Under the pieces are notes generated by a model. The model was given only the letters and a program-made list of their open reading frames with translations, searched no databases and was not told the DNA's origin. From NCBI RefSeq assembly GCF_014650955.1, contig NZ_BMVY01000012.1, forward strand, positions 124,001-188,000: 64,000 bases of DNA, written 5' to 3'. Position 1 is the first letter of the stretch. Every line of letters starts with the position of its first letter. Source of the DNA: Streptomyces tauricus (lineage in GTDB: Bacteria > Actinomycetota > Actinomycetes > Streptomycetales > Streptomycetaceae). The translations under genes were made by a program, and so were the position numbers. Positions 17,335 through 26,523 of the stretch are shown here, piece by piece.

Positions 17335-17340
17335 TAGGGT
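17335..17340 (+). promoter_or_regulatory. probable -10 element of pfkA
   Basis: TAGGGT is a consensus Streptomyces vegetative -10 hexamer, 64 bases before the pfkA start. No good -35 is visible at 17-18 bases (TGCGGA), so the promoter may be weak or activator-dependent. Confidence 0.4.
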
Positions 17341-17403
17341 GGCGGCGTCCTGCCGGACAGCGTGGTCCGGTTCCCGGTCCACGTTGAGAAGGTATTCCGG
17401 ACT

Positions 17404-18429
17404 ATGCGTATTGGTGTCCTCACGTCCGGTGGCGACTGCCCCGGTCTGAACGCCGTCATCCGGTCCGTCGTACACCGCGCCGTCGTCGACCACGGCGACG
17501 AGGTCATCGGCTTCCGGGACGGCTGGAAAGGCCTGCTGGAAGGCGACTACCTCAAGCTCGACCTCGACGCGGTGAGCGGCATCCTGGCCCGCGGCGGCAC
17601 GATCCTCGGCTCCTCCCGGGTCCAGCCCGCGCATCTGCGGGACGGTGTGGAGCGGGCCAGGGGCCATGTCGAGGAACTGGGGCTCGACGCGATCATCCCG
17701 ATCGGCGGCGAGGGCACGCTCAAGGCGGCCCGCCTCCTGTCGGACAGCGGTCTGCCGATCGTCGGCGTGCCGAAGACCATCGACAACGACATCGCCGTCA
17801 CGGACGTCACCTTCGGCTTCGACACGGCGGTGGGCGTCGCCACCGAGGCCCTCGACCGGCTGAAGACCACCGCCGAGTCCCACCAGCGCGTCCTGATCGT
17901 CGAGGTCATGGGCCGCAACACCGGCTGGATCGCGCTGCACTCCGGTATGGCCGCGGGCGCCCACGCGATCGTCGTGCCGGAACGGCCCTTCGACATCGCG
18001 GAGTTGGCCGCCAAGGTCGGTGAACGCTTCTCCGCGGGCAAGAAGTTCGCGATCGTCGTCGCCGCGGAGGGCGCCAAGCCCCGCGAGGGCACGATGACGT
18101 ACGACGAGGGCCGCAAGGACGTCTACGGGCACGAGCGGTTCGCGGGCATCGCCCGGCAGCTCTCCATCGAGCTGGAGGAGCGCCTCGGCAAGGAGGCGCG
18201 GCCGGTGATCCTCGGGCACGTCCAGCGCGGGGGGACGCCGACCGCGTACGACCGGGTGCTCGCCACGCGGTTCGGGTGGCACGCGGTGGAGGCCGTGCAC
18301 CGGGGTGAGTTCGGGAACATGACCGCGCTGCGCGGGACGGACATCGTGATGGTGTCGCTCGCGGAGGCCGTGGAGACGCTGAAGACCGTGCCGGACGAGC
18401 GGTACGCGGAAGCGGAAACCGTGCTCTGA
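17404..18429 (+). CDS. pfkA: 6-phosphofructokinase, actinobacterial group III
   Basis: A 341-residue glycolytic kinase that phosphorylates fructose 6-phosphate. GGDCPGLNAVIR opens the protein, GGEGT contains Gly104 and PKTIDNDI contains Lys124. In E. coli numbering Gly104 indicates ATP as donor, while Lys124 is otherwise typical of pyrophosphate enzymes. This mixed signature is known for ATP-dependent group III enzymes of actinobacteria. Size and context match S. coelicolor PfkA3 as I remember it. Other pfkA paralogues are expected elsewhere in the chromosome. Confidence 0.93.
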   Translation: MRIGVLTSGGDCPGLNAVIRSVVHRAVVDHGDEVIGFRDGWKGLLEGDYLKLDLDAVSGILARGGTILGSSRVQPAHLRDGVERARGHVEELGLDAIIPIGGEGTLKAARLLSDSGLPIVGVPKTIDNDIAVTDVTFGFDTAVGVATEALDRLKTTAESHQRVLIVEVMGRNTGWIALHSGMAAGAHAIVVPERPFDIAELAAKVGERFSAGKKFAIVVAAEGAKPREGTMTYDEGRKDVYGHERFAGIARQLSIELEERLGKEARPVILGHVQRGGTPTAYDRVLATRFGWHAVEAVHRGEFGNMTALRGTDIVMVSLAEAVETLKTVPDERYAEAETVL

Positions 18430-18509
18430 CGCTCAGCCGGGAGAGCTGCGGGACCGCGGGTGGTTCGTACGCTGCGGGTTCGGCGTGGCTGAGCGCGCCC
18501 GCGCGGCGG

Positions 18510-18545
18510 AGCCGCATGTCGATACAGCCCCGCGCCCCTAGAAAA
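18510..18545 (+). repeat. single copy of a second Streptomyces dispersed repeat
   Basis: The stretch gcatgtcgatacagccccgcgcccct resembles a frequent Streptomyces intergenic repeat ending in ccgcgcccct. It lies just before the pfkA terminator. Confidence 0.45.
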
Positions 18546-18552
18546 CGAACCT

Positions 18553-18580
18553 GCCCCCGGTCGTAGGCCCGACCGGGGGC
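18553..18580 (+). terminator. hairpin terminator after pfkA
   Basis: GCCCCCGGTC and GACCGGGGGC form a perfect 10-bp stem with an 8-base loop between pfkA and the CtaG-like gene. Confidence 0.65.
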
Positions 18581-18637
18581 GGTTCTAGTCTGGGTGGGAC
18601 AGACAGCGCGCAACCCGTACGAAACAGGAGCCGGCGG

Positions 18638-19588
18638 ATGGATCACAGCGGGCACGGCACGTCCATGGATCTGCCGCCGTTCACGCTGGGGCGGGGGCTC
18701 GAATGGTCCCCGGACCCGTTCTTCCTCGTCGCCTGCCTCGTGGGCCTCGCCCTGTACGGGTGGGGTGTGACGCGGCTGGTGCGGCGCGGTGACGCGTGGC
18801 CCGTCGGGCGGATCGTGGCGTTCGTCGTCGGTGTCCTGAGCGTCATGCTCGTCCTGTGCACCGGTCTGAACGACTACGGCATGGTCATGTTCAGCGTGCA
18901 CATGGTGCAGCACATGGTGATCAGCATGCTGTCGCCGATCCTGATCCTGCTCGGCGCGCCGATCACCCTCGCACTGCGCGCGCTGCCGACCGCGGGACGC
19001 GGCAACAAGGGGCCGCGCGAGCTGCTCCTGATGCTGCTGCACAGCAGGTTCATGCGGGTCGTGACGCATCCGGCCTTCACGATCCCGCTCTTCATCGCCA
19101 GCCTGTACGCGCTGTACTTCTCGCCGATCTTCGACTTCCTGATGGGGTCGAAGACCGGGCACGTCGCGATGATGTGCCACTTCCTCGCCGTCGGCCTGGT
19201 GTTCTTCTGGCCGATCATGGGGGTCGACCCCGGCCCGCACCGGCCCGGCTATCTGATGCGGATGCTGGAGCTGTTCGCCGGTATGCCGTTCCACGCGTTC
19301 TTCGGTATCGCGTTGATGATGGCGTCCGAGCCGATGGTCGAGACGTACAAGAACCCGGCGGCCTCGCTGGGCATCGACGCGCTCTCCGACCAGAACGCGG
19401 CGGGCGGCATCGCCTGGGCGTTCAGCGAGATCCCGTCCGTGCTCGTGCTGCTGGCCCTGCTCTTCCAGTGGTACCGCTCCGAGCAGCGCCAGGCACGGCG
19501 TTCCGACCGGGCCGCGGACCGTGACGGCGACAAGGAACTCGAGGAGTACAACGCCTATCTGGCCTCACTGGCCGCACGTGGTAACTGA
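18638..19588 (+). CDS. cytochrome c oxidase assembly protein, CtaG/Caa3 family
   Basis: A 316-residue multi-pass membrane protein. Hydrophobic segments begin at about residue 26 (FFLVACLVGLALYGWGV), then GRIVAFVVGVLSVMLVL, then histidine-rich VHMVQHMVISMLSPILILLG. Further helices end with SVLVLLALLFQWYRSEQ. The conserved HMVQHM histidines fit the CtaG_Bacillus/caa3 assembly family, linked to copper delivery or assembly of cytochrome oxidase. The N-terminal MDHSGHGTSMDLPP is Met/His-rich and could bind copper (inference). The C-terminal tail is charged and cytoplasmic. Confidence 0.85.
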   Translation: MDHSGHGTSMDLPPFTLGRGLEWSPDPFFLVACLVGLALYGWGVTRLVRRGDAWPVGRIVAFVVGVLSVMLVLCTGLNDYGMVMFSVHMVQHMVISMLSPILILLGAPITLALRALPTAGRGNKGPRELLLMLLHSRFMRVVTHPAFTIPLFIASLYALYFSPIFDFLMGSKTGHVAMMCHFLAVGLVFFWPIMGVDPGPHRPGYLMRMLELFAGMPFHAFFGIALMMASEPMVETYKNPAASLGIDALSDQNAAGGIAWAFSEIPSVLVLLALLFQWYRSEQRQARRSDRAADRDGDKELEEYNAYLASLAARGN

Positions 19589-19644
19589 GTTTCGCTCCAC
19601 CTCTTTCTGCCTTCCGGCCACTCCGCGCACTTTGCCAATTCCCC

Positions 19645-19675
19645 TTGACTGAAAGGCTTTGCCATTCAGTAGCAT
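19645..19675 (+). promoter_or_regulatory. promoter with dyad before the lipoprotein gene
   Basis: TTGACT (19645-19650) and TAGCAT (19670-19675) are 19 bases apart. ACTGAA-11-TTCAGT (19648-19670) is an inverted repeat lying on the promoter, a possible operator. Confidence 0.5.
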
Positions 19676-19738
19676 GGCGCGTGACGCCCTGCTTCCGTTC
19701 TGCAGGGTTCGGGGGAACCGCCGCCGGGGGGAGCGGTC

Positions 19739-21214
19739 ATGACAATTCACGCATGCTTGCGAAGGACCGGAAAAACCGTGGTCCGAAGGCTCGCCGTACT
19801 TCTGGCCGCTGTGCTGATCCTCAGCGGATGCAGCGAACAGCGCCTGTTCGTGGTCCGGGCGGTCGCAGCCGGAATACCGTCACTCGCACCTTTTTTCGAG
19901 GAGGACGGATCGCTGGGCAAGGACCGCAGGGGACTCGCGCCCCAGGAGGCGCACAGCGGTCTGCAGCAGGGCAACACCCCTGGTCTGTACGAGGGCACGC
20001 GGGACCAGCAGGTCTGTGACGTCGATCGGCTGAAGGATTTCCTCACCGATCCCAGGAATCGACAAAAGGCCCGGGAATGGGCGCGGATCGTGGGTATCAC
20101 GCCTGATCGGATCGAGGACCATCTCGACGACCTCACACCGGTCCTGCTGCGTCACGACACCCTCGTGAAGAACCATGACTACAAGAAAGGCAAAGCGGTC
20201 CCCTACGACTCGCTGCTCGAGGCGGGGATCGCGGTTTTGGTGAACGACCAGGGACTTCCCGCCGTGAAGTGCTCATGCGGAAATCCACTGAAGGCCTTCG
20301 ACAAGGATCCCGAGAAGATCTCGGTCAAGTTCGAGGACGGCAACAAGAAGTGGGCGGGCTACGAGAAGTCCGACGTCGTGACCGTCAAGCCCTCGCCGAA
20401 GCCGCTGGAGCGGATCGCCCTCCTCGATGTGGACGATCCCGACACGGCCATCAACCGGCCCGTCGGCACCACGGGCGAGCAGGACAGCACCTTCGACGCG
20501 ACGAAGCAGCACGAGGTGCCGCCCGTGGCGGGGATGACCTTCGACCAGGCCGGTCAGGCGCTGGCCCGGCTGGGTCTGGCCGTGGCGTACGACGGGGACG
20601 AACTCCCACCGGGTGACGCCGCGGTGACCGGCTCCACGCCCGGGCCCGGGACTCCGCTGGCGTTCGCGGAAGCGGTGACGCTGAGCGTGGACGCGGACTC
20701 CGGCTCGGGTCCGGGATCCGGGTCCAGTTCCGATTCGGGTTCCGTCGGGACGCCCGGCACGCCTCCACCGGCCGAGTCGGACACGTCGACCCCGCCGTCG
20801 GGCTCGGGTACCGGGTCGACGCCGGGAAAGGGGACCCCGTCGGACGAGGAGTCCGAGTCCGGTGGCGGGACCTCGTCGGGCTCGGGTTCGACGTCGCCCG
20901 GCGGCGGGACACCGTCCGAGACGCGGTCGACGCCCGGTGGTGGGACGGCGTCCTCGCCCGCCGGCGGCACAGCCACCGCGACCGAGTCCACGCCGGTCGA
21001 GAAGACGACGCCACCACCGGCCTCGTCGTCCTCGGCCCCGACCGCGTCCAGTACGCCGCCCACGGCAGGTCCCCCATCGGTGGAGCCCACATCCATGGAG
21101 CCCACGTCCACGGGGCCCACGGTCAGCGAACCAGCGGCGAGCGGGCCGGTGTCGAGCGGGCCCGCCTCGTCCGGCGGGCCGGGCACCGGCGAGGCGGACC
21201 AGGGCCCGGCGTAG
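19739..21214 (+). CDS. secreted lipoprotein, DUF6777-like with PASTA-like and S/T/P/G-rich tail
   Basis: A 491-residue predicted lipoprotein with a basic N-terminus, a hydrophobic stretch and lipobox LSGC with Cys31. Residues about 80-200 (GLYEGTRDQQVCDVDRLKDF, then VKNHDYKKGKAVPYDSLLEA and VKCSCGNPL) match what I recall as DUF6777. Residues about 258-320 (VPPVAGMTFDQAGQALARLG) look like a PASTA repeat. The last 170 residues are Ser/Thr/Pro/Gly low complexity, a wall-spanning tail. The Ser/Thr kinase follows after 33 bases. A shared role in cell-envelope sensing is inferred; the biochemical function is unknown. Confidence 0.82.
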   Translation: MTIHACLRRTGKTVVRRLAVLLAAVLILSGCSEQRLFVVRAVAAGIPSLAPFFEEDGSLGKDRRGLAPQEAHSGLQQGNTPGLYEGTRDQQVCDVDRLKDFLTDPRNRQKAREWARIVGITPDRIEDHLDDLTPVLLRHDTLVKNHDYKKGKAVPYDSLLEAGIAVLVNDQGLPAVKCSCGNPLKAFDKDPEKISVKFEDGNKKWAGYEKSDVVTVKPSPKPLERIALLDVDDPDTAINRPVGTTGEQDSTFDATKQHEVPPVAGMTFDQAGQALARLGLAVAYDGDELPPGDAAVTGSTPGPGTPLAFAEAVTLSVDADSGSGPGSGSSSDSGSVGTPGTPPPAESDTSTPPSGSGTGSTPGKGTPSDEESESGGGTSSGSGSTSPGGGTPSETRSTPGGGTASSPAGGTATATESTPVEKTTPPPASSSSAPTASSTPPTAGPPSVEPTSMEPTSTGPTVSEPAASGPVSSGPASSGGPGTGEADQGPA

Positions 21215-21247
21215 GCCCACCAGGAGCAGAACCCCGGGAGTGACCGG

Positions 21248-23218
21248 ATGGCATCAGGAACACCGCAGTCGGGAGTCGGCCGGGTCATCGGCGGCCGCTA
21301 CCTCCTGCTGAACCAGCTGGGCAGCGGCGGCATGGGCCACGTCTGGCTCGCGTACGACCAGCGGTTGGCCTGCGAGGTCGCGCTCAAGGAGATCGTGTTC
21401 CGCGACCCGGCCGAGGCGGACCAGGACCGCTCGGCCCGGGTGGCGCGGGCCCGCGCCGAGGCCCGGCACGCCGCCGGCCTGCGCGGTCACCCGCACGTCG
21501 TGACCGTGCACGACGTGCTGGAGCACGAGGGCCTGCCCTGGATCGTGATGGAGTACGTGGCCGGGGCACTGGACCTGAGCGCCCTGGTCGCCCAGCGGGG
21601 CGCCGTGGCGCCCGTCGAGTGCGCCCGCATCGGGCTCGCCGTGCTGGACGCGCTGACCGCCGGGCACGAGCGCGGGGTCATGCACCGGGACGTCAAGCCC
21701 GCCAACATCCTCCTGGCCCCGGACCGCACGGGATCGCCGTACGCCCGTGTCCTGCTCACCGACTACGGCATCTCCGTGCAGCCCGACGGCGACGAGACCC
21801 GGTACACGCTGACCTCCGCGCTGGTGGGCACCGCCGGCTATCTGGCCCCCGAGCGGGCCCAGGGCGGGCCGCCCACCGCGGCGGCGGACCTGTTCTCGCT
21901 GGGCTGCACGCTCTACTACGCCGTCGAGGGGTACGGGCCCTTCGACCGTGAGTCGGGGCTCGCGGCGCTCACCGCCGTCGTCCTGGAGGAGCCGCGGCCC
22001 GTGCTGCACGCGGGCGCCCTGGAGCCACTGCTGTCGGCGATGCTCACCAAGGACCCGGTGCGCCGGATCACCGCCGAGGAGACCGAGGCCGCGCTGTCGG
22101 CGATCCTGACGCCCCAGCCGCATCCCCGCACCCAGGTGGACCCCGGCTCGGAGCCTCCGTGGGCGGACGGCATCACCCATACGGCCGCACCCCGCACTCC
22201 ACCCGTGCCCGAGCGCCCGCGGAGCCACGGAGGGGGCCCGCAGTGGTACGCGCCGCCCGCCGACCAGCAGTCGCCCTCGCTGCCCCCTCGCCAGGAGTCC
22301 GCCCCCCATGCCTGGCCTTCGGGGCAGGTCCCGGACCCGTGGTACGACGGCCAGGGCTTCGGTCCTCCTCCCCCGGCGGCCCCCGGGCGGCGCCGCCGTC
22401 CCCGCAACCGCGCCCGTACGGCCGTCCTGGCGACCGCGCTGGGGCTGGCCGTCGCGGGCGGCGGAGCCTGGTACGCGATGGCGAACCTGCCGGGCGACGG
22501 CGACCGTGACGCCAAGCCGTACGGGGACGCCGTCGGGCTGTCCGAGCCGCTCGTCGACGGGAACTGCGTCGCGACGAAGTGGACCGGCACCCCCTTCGTC
22601 GGGGACCCGGAGCTCAGGGTCGTGAAGTGCCTCAGCGAGGAGACGTACGGGCAGGTGATGGCGGTGGTCGAGGCGGCGTCCGCGCAGGACGCCCGCTCGG
22701 CCGGTGCCACCCGGTGCGAGCAGCGCACCGAGGAGACCCGCAGAAAGCTGGCGGACGTCCGCTCCTACGCCGCCGTGCCGACCTCCGAGGGCTTCGAGGC
22801 CGCCGGGCACCGTGTGGCCTGTCTGCTGCTCGACGCGCGCGGCAAGCCGCTGTTCGGGCCGATCGGGGACCGTCGCCCCCTGGGCATGCGGTTCAGCGAC
22901 ACGGCCACCATGCAGAAGCGCGACTGCCTCGACCGGATCAGCGACAACATCGCCAAACTCGTCTCGTGCCAGGGCCCGCACCAGGAGCAGGTGCTCGACT
23001 TCCACCGGATGAGCCCGGACACGACCCTCGCCCAGGCCGGGCGGCGGGCGACCGGAGTCTGCCGCCAGGAGGTGCCGCCGAACGACTACGGCTACGACCC
23101 GAACGTCTATACGGGCTCGTCCTGGGTGGGCAACAGCGCCTGGACCTCCGGTACTCATTTCGTGGTCTGTACTGCAATTCGCAAGGACGGGGGCACCATG
23201 GAGAGGGACGAACCATGA
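21248..23218 (+). CDS. membrane Ser/Thr protein kinase with extracellular domain
   Basis: A 656-residue PknB-like kinase. The glycine loop is GSGGMG at 25-30 and the ATP lysine is Lys47. HRDVKPAN gives catalytic Asp148, and the metal-binding motif is DYG (172-174) rather than DFG, followed by APE (200-202). A proline-rich linker (about 290-390) leads to one transmembrane helix at about 391-413. A roughly 240-residue extracellular domain with about nine cysteines follows; it is not PASTA. It probably senses an envelope signal and phosphorylates cytoplasmic proteins. It lies between the lipoprotein and a 52-residue membrane protein, apparently one operon. Confidence 0.92.
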   Translation: MASGTPQSGVGRVIGGRYLLLNQLGSGGMGHVWLAYDQRLACEVALKEIVFRDPAEADQDRSARVARARAEARHAAGLRGHPHVVTVHDVLEHEGLPWIVMEYVAGALDLSALVAQRGAVAPVECARIGLAVLDALTAGHERGVMHRDVKPANILLAPDRTGSPYARVLLTDYGISVQPDGDETRYTLTSALVGTAGYLAPERAQGGPPTAAADLFSLGCTLYYAVEGYGPFDRESGLAALTAVVLEEPRPVLHAGALEPLLSAMLTKDPVRRITAEETEAALSAILTPQPHPRTQVDPGSEPPWADGITHTAAPRTPPVPERPRSHGGGPQWYAPPADQQSPSLPPRQESAPHAWPSGQVPDPWYDGQGFGPPPPAAPGRRRRPRNRARTAVLATALGLAVAGGGAWYAMANLPGDGDRDAKPYGDAVGLSEPLVDGNCVATKWTGTPFVGDPELRVVKCLSEETYGQVMAVVEAASAQDARSAGATRCEQRTEETRRKLADVRSYAAVPTSEGFEAAGHRVACLLLDARGKPLFGPIGDRRPLGMRFSDTATMQKRDCLDRISDNIAKLVSCQGPHQEQVLDFHRMSPDTTLAQAGRRATGVCRQEVPPNDYGYDPNVYTGSSWVGNSAWTSGTHFVVCTAIRKDGGTMERDEP

Positions 23219-23231
23219 GGAGGGTGTTGCG

Positions 23232-23390
23232 ATGCCCGGTTCCACGAAGACCATGGGAGTGCTCACCGTCGGCGGCCTGGTGATGGTCACGGCCTACACG
23301 GTGGCGCTCGGCAGCAGCGGCTGGCTGTGGTTCGGCTGGGTGGTGCTCGGTCTGATCACGCTGGCGATGGTGGCCTCCCGGCCCACCTGA
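23232..23390 (+). CDS. 52-residue membrane protein
   Basis: A small gene with a very good ribosome site (GAGGAGG at 23217-23223, 8 bases before ATG 23232) directly after the kinase stop. The product MPGSTKTMGVLTVGGLVMVT is followed by two hydrophobic helices ending MVASRPT. The function is unknown. Tight coupling suggests it works with the kinase, for example as a membrane partner (inference). Confidence 0.75.
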   Translation: MPGSTKTMGVLTVGGLVMVTAYTVALGSSGWLWFGWVVLGLITLAMVASRPT

Positions 23391-23407
23391 GGCACGCGCG
23401 ACCGGTT

Positions 23408-23437
23408 CCCCGGGAAGCCTCGCGGCTCATCCCGGGG
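23408..23437. terminator. bidirectional hairpin terminator
   Basis: CCCCGGG and CCCGGGG pair, with an inner AGCC-TCGC-GGCT stem, between the convergent kinase operon and LytS gene. Imperfect 15-bp tandem repeats (GGGATTCGTTCGTGC type) follow at about 23436-23480. Confidence 0.6.
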
Positions 23438-23530
23438 GATTCGTTCGTGCGGGATTCTTTCGTGCCGGATTTGTTCGGACGCGCTCCGGTCGAGCGGGAA
23501 TCGGTCGTGCGGAATTTCATCGCGGGCGGC

Positions 23531-24745
23531 TCATTCGCGGGTCAGCAGCCCCGCCGAGTGCACGCCCGGCTGGTACTTCGGCAACCGGGCGGTGATTTTC
23601 ATGCCCGCGCCCGGCGCGGTCTCGATGACCAGGCCGTAGTCGTCCCCGTAGACCTGCCGCAGCCGGTCGTCGACGTTCGACAGGCCGATGCCGTCCGAGG
23701 GGTCGGTCTCCCCCGCCAGGATGCGGCGCAGCCGGCCGGGGTCCATGCCCGGGCCGTCGTCCTCGATGACGACGAGCGCCTCGGCGCCGGCGTCCTGCGC
23801 GGTGATGCTGATCCGGCTCTTGTCGACCTTGACCGTGCCGCCTTCCAGTCCGTGTTTGACCGCGTTCTCGACGAGCGGCTGCAGACAGAGGAAGGGCAGG
23901 GTCACCGGCAGCACCTCGGGGGCGATCTGCAGGGTGACCGAGAGCCGGTCGCCGAAGCGCGCCCGGACCAGTGCCAAGTAGTGGTCGATGGCGTGCAGTT
24001 CGTCGGCGAGGGTGGTGAAGTCGCCGTGCCTGCGGAACGAGTAGCGGGTGAAGTCGGCGAATTCGAGGAGCAGTTCGCGGGCACGCTCGGGGTCGGTGCG
24101 CACGAACGAGGCGATCACCGCGAGCGAGTTGAAGATGAAGTGCGGGGATATCTGGGCCCGCAGCGCCTTGATCTCGGCCTCGATCAGCCGGGTGCGGGAC
24201 TGGTCGAGGTCGGCGAGTTCCAGCTGGACCGACACCCAGCGGGCGACCTCTCCGGTGGCCCGCACGAGCACGGCGGACTCGCGGGGCGCGCAGGCGACGA
24301 GGGCCCCGTACACCCGGTCGTCGACGGTGAGCGGGGCGACGACGGCCCAGCGCAGCGGACAGTAGGGCTCGTCGCAGACGAGGCGGAAGGCCTCGCCGCG
24401 GCCGGTCTCCAGGGGGCCGCCGATCCGCTCCATGATCTGCTCCCGGTGGTGTTCGCCGGCGCCCTCCCAGGCCAGTACGGTCTCCTGGTCGGTGAGGCAG
24501 AGCGCGTCGGTGCCGAGCAGGGTGCGCAGCCGTCGCGCGGACTTGCGGGCCGTCTCCCCGGTCAGGCCCGCGCGCAGCGGAGGCGCGGCGAGGGAGGCGG
24601 TGTGCAGGGTCTCGAAGGTGGCGTGTTCGACGGGGGTGCCGAGGCCGCCGGGGCTCGGTGAGTGCGCGGTGCGCCGGCCCAGCCAGAAGCCTGCCGCCAG
24701 CAGCGGCAGCACGGCCACACAGAGCCCCGCCAGGAATCCGCTCAC
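23531..24745 (-). CDS. LytS-type sensor histidine kinase
   Basis: A 404-residue kinase. The start is GTG 24745, overlapping the symporter stop as GTGA. One N-terminal membrane helix (FLAGLCVAVLPLLAAGFWLG) is followed by a GAF-like region. The His_kinase domain has the phosphoacceptor in SPHFIFNSLAVIASF. The ATPase has VENAVKHGLEGG (N box), DDGPGMD (G1) and GIGLSNVDDRL (G2). It phosphorylates the LytTR regulator encoded at the head of the same operon. Co-transcription with a solute symporter suggests the system senses the transported carboxylate or its metabolite (inference). Confidence 0.92.
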   Translation of the reverse strand: MSGFLAGLCVAVLPLLAAGFWLGRRTAHSPSPGGLGTPVEHATFETLHTASLAAPPLRAGLTGETARKSARRLRTLLGTDALCLTDQETVLAWEGAGEHHREQIMERIGGPLETGRGEAFRLVCDEPYCPLRWAVVAPLTVDDRVYGALVACAPRESAVLVRATGEVARWVSVQLELADLDQSRTRLIEAEIKALRAQISPHFIFNSLAVIASFVRTDPERARELLLEFADFTRYSFRRHGDFTTLADELHAIDHYLALVRARFGDRLSVTLQIAPEVLPVTLPFLCLQPLVENAVKHGLEGGTVKVDKSRISITAQDAGAEALVVIEDDGPGMDPGRLRRILAGETDPSDGIGLSNVDDRLRQVYGDDYGLVIETAPGAGMKITARLPKYQPGVHSAGLLTRE

Positions 24746-26487
24746 GCCTTGATCTCCTTGATCTCCTTGGCCTCCGTGCGTACCTGTCCCCCGGCGAGTT
24801 CCTCCGGCAGATGGAAGCGGGCGAGGATGGCCGCCGTTCCGGCCGGTACGCGCCGGGGTGTCGCCAGCGACACCAGCACCATGGTGAGGAAGCCCAGCGG
24901 CACGGACCACAGCGCGGGCCAGGCGAGGAGCGCGTGGAGCGAGCCCGTCCCGGGGAAGCCGGCCATGGTGGCAGCGACCGCGAGGAGCGCCGAGCCGCCG
25001 CCGACGAGCATTCCGGCGGCCGCGCCGGGCGGGGTGAGCCGGTGCCACCAGATGCCGAGGACGAGCAGCGGGCAGAACGACGAGGCGGAGACCGCGAAGG
25101 CGAGCCCGACGGCGTCGGCGACGGGCAGTCCGCCCACGAGCATGCTCGCCGCGAGCGGCACGATCATGGAGAGGACGGTGCCGAGCCGGAAGTGCCGTAC
25201 GCCCCGGGAGGGCAGCACGTCCTGGGTGAGCACGCCCGCCACGGCCATGGTCAGGCCCGACGCCGTGGACAGGAACGCGGCGAAGGCCCCGCCCGCCACC
25301 AGGGCGCCGAGCAGGTCCCCGCCGAGGCCGCCGATGACCCGGTCGGGCAGCAGCAGCACGGCCGCGTCGGCGTCCCCGGTCAGGGTCAGCTCGGGGGCGT
25401 ACAGGCGGCCCAGCGCGCCGTAGAGCGGTGGGAGGAGGTAGAAGAAGCCGATCAGGCCGAGTACGGCGACGGTGGTGCGGCGGGCGGCCACACCGTGCGG
25501 GCTGGTGTAGAAGCGCACGACGACGTGCGGCAGCCCCATGGTGCCGAGGAAGGTGGCGAGGATCAGCCCGTACGTGGCGTACAGCGGCCGTTCCTCGCGG
25601 CCCGCGGCGAGCGAGGTGGACATGCCCCCCTTGTCGCCGCGGTCGGCGACGGGCACGGGGTCGCCCTTGCTGAAGGACAGCCGGGTGCCCCGCTCGATGC
25701 GGTGTACGCCCGCGAGCAGCCGTATCCGCCGGTCCTCGTGGCGCACGCCGTCGACCGTGCCGTCCGCGGTGACGGTCAGCGGCCCGGTGAGCTTCAGGTC
25801 GAGTCCGGCGTCGATGCGTACGACCCGGTGTTCGCGGAACGCGGCCGGTTCGTCGAAGGCGTGGCGCGGCGCCCCGTCGTCCTGCCAGGCGAGGACGAGG
25901 AAGAGCGCGGGGACGAGCAGGGCGGTGAGCTTGAGCCAGTACTGGAAGGCCTGCACGAAGGTGATGCTGCGCATACCACCCGCGGCGACGGTCGCCACCA
26001 CGACGACCGCGACGATGACGCCGCCGAGGGACTTGGACGCCCCGGTGAGCACGTTCAGCGTCAGCCCCGCGCCCTGGAGCTGGGGCAGCAGGTACAGCCA
26101 GCCGACCCCGACGACGAAGGCTCCGGCCAGCCGGCGCATGCCCTGCGAGGCGAGCCGCGCCTCGGCGAAGTCGGGCAGCGTGTACGCGCCGGAGCGGCGC
26201 AGCGGGGCCGCGACGAAGATCAGCAGGACGAGGTAGCCGGCGGTGTAGCCGACGGGGTACCAGAGCATGTCCGGGCCCTGGACGAGGACGAGGCCCGCGA
26301 TGCCGAGGAATGAGGCGGCGGAGAGGTACTCGCCGCTGATGGCGGCCGCGTTCAGGCGGGGCCCGACGGTGCGCGAGGCCACGTAGAAGTCCGAGGTGGT
26401 GCGGGAGATGCGCAGGCCGAAGGCGCCCACGAAGACGGTCGCGACGACGACGAGCGCGACCGCCGGGACGGCGTAGTTCTCGTTCAC
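24742..26487 (-). CDS. sodium:solute symporter, acetate/monocarboxylate type
   Basis: A 581-residue SSS-family transporter with about 13 hydrophobic helices, related to ActP/MctC carboxylate permeases. Visible signatures are SGEYLSAASFLGIAGLVLVQ, TYGLILATFLGTMGLPHVVV and GALVAGGAFAAFLSTASGLT. An approximately 100-residue soluble loop (about residues 205-295) is inserted mid-protein, as in actinobacterial members. The C-terminus ends in KEIKEIKA from a 9-base duplication. Its neighbours are a two-helix protein (as YjcH is to ActP) and a LytS/LytTR pair. Confidence 0.92.
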   Translation of the reverse strand: MNENYAVPAVALVVVATVFVGAFGLRISRTTSDFYVASRTVGPRLNAAAISGEYLSAASFLGIAGLVLVQGPDMLWYPVGYTAGYLVLLIFVAAPLRRSGAYTLPDFAEARLASQGMRRLAGAFVVGVGWLYLLPQLQGAGLTLNVLTGASKSLGGVIVAVVVVATVAAGGMRSITFVQAFQYWLKLTALLVPALFLVLAWQDDGAPRHAFDEPAAFREHRVVRIDAGLDLKLTGPLTVTADGTVDGVRHEDRRIRLLAGVHRIERGTRLSFSKGDPVPVADRGDKGGMSTSLAAGREERPLYATYGLILATFLGTMGLPHVVVRFYTSPHGVAARRTTVAVLGLIGFFYLLPPLYGALGRLYAPELTLTGDADAAVLLLPDRVIGGLGGDLLGALVAGGAFAAFLSTASGLTMAVAGVLTQDVLPSRGVRHFRLGTVLSMIVPLAASMLVGGLPVADAVGLAFAVSASSFCPLLVLGIWWHRLTPPGAAAGMLVGGGSALLAVAATMAGFPGTGSLHALLAWPALWSVPLGFLTMVLVSLATPRRVPAGTAAILARFHLPEELAGGQVRTEAKEIKEIKA

Positions 26488-26523
26488 GGGCGGTTCTCGC
26501 TCACACCTTCCGGGTTCACGGGC

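Noticed and set aside
24746..25048. N-terminal extension of the LytS kinase
   Set aside because: It would lie inside the symporter gene; the GTGA overlap start is the normal arrangement and the extension is Arg/Gly filler.
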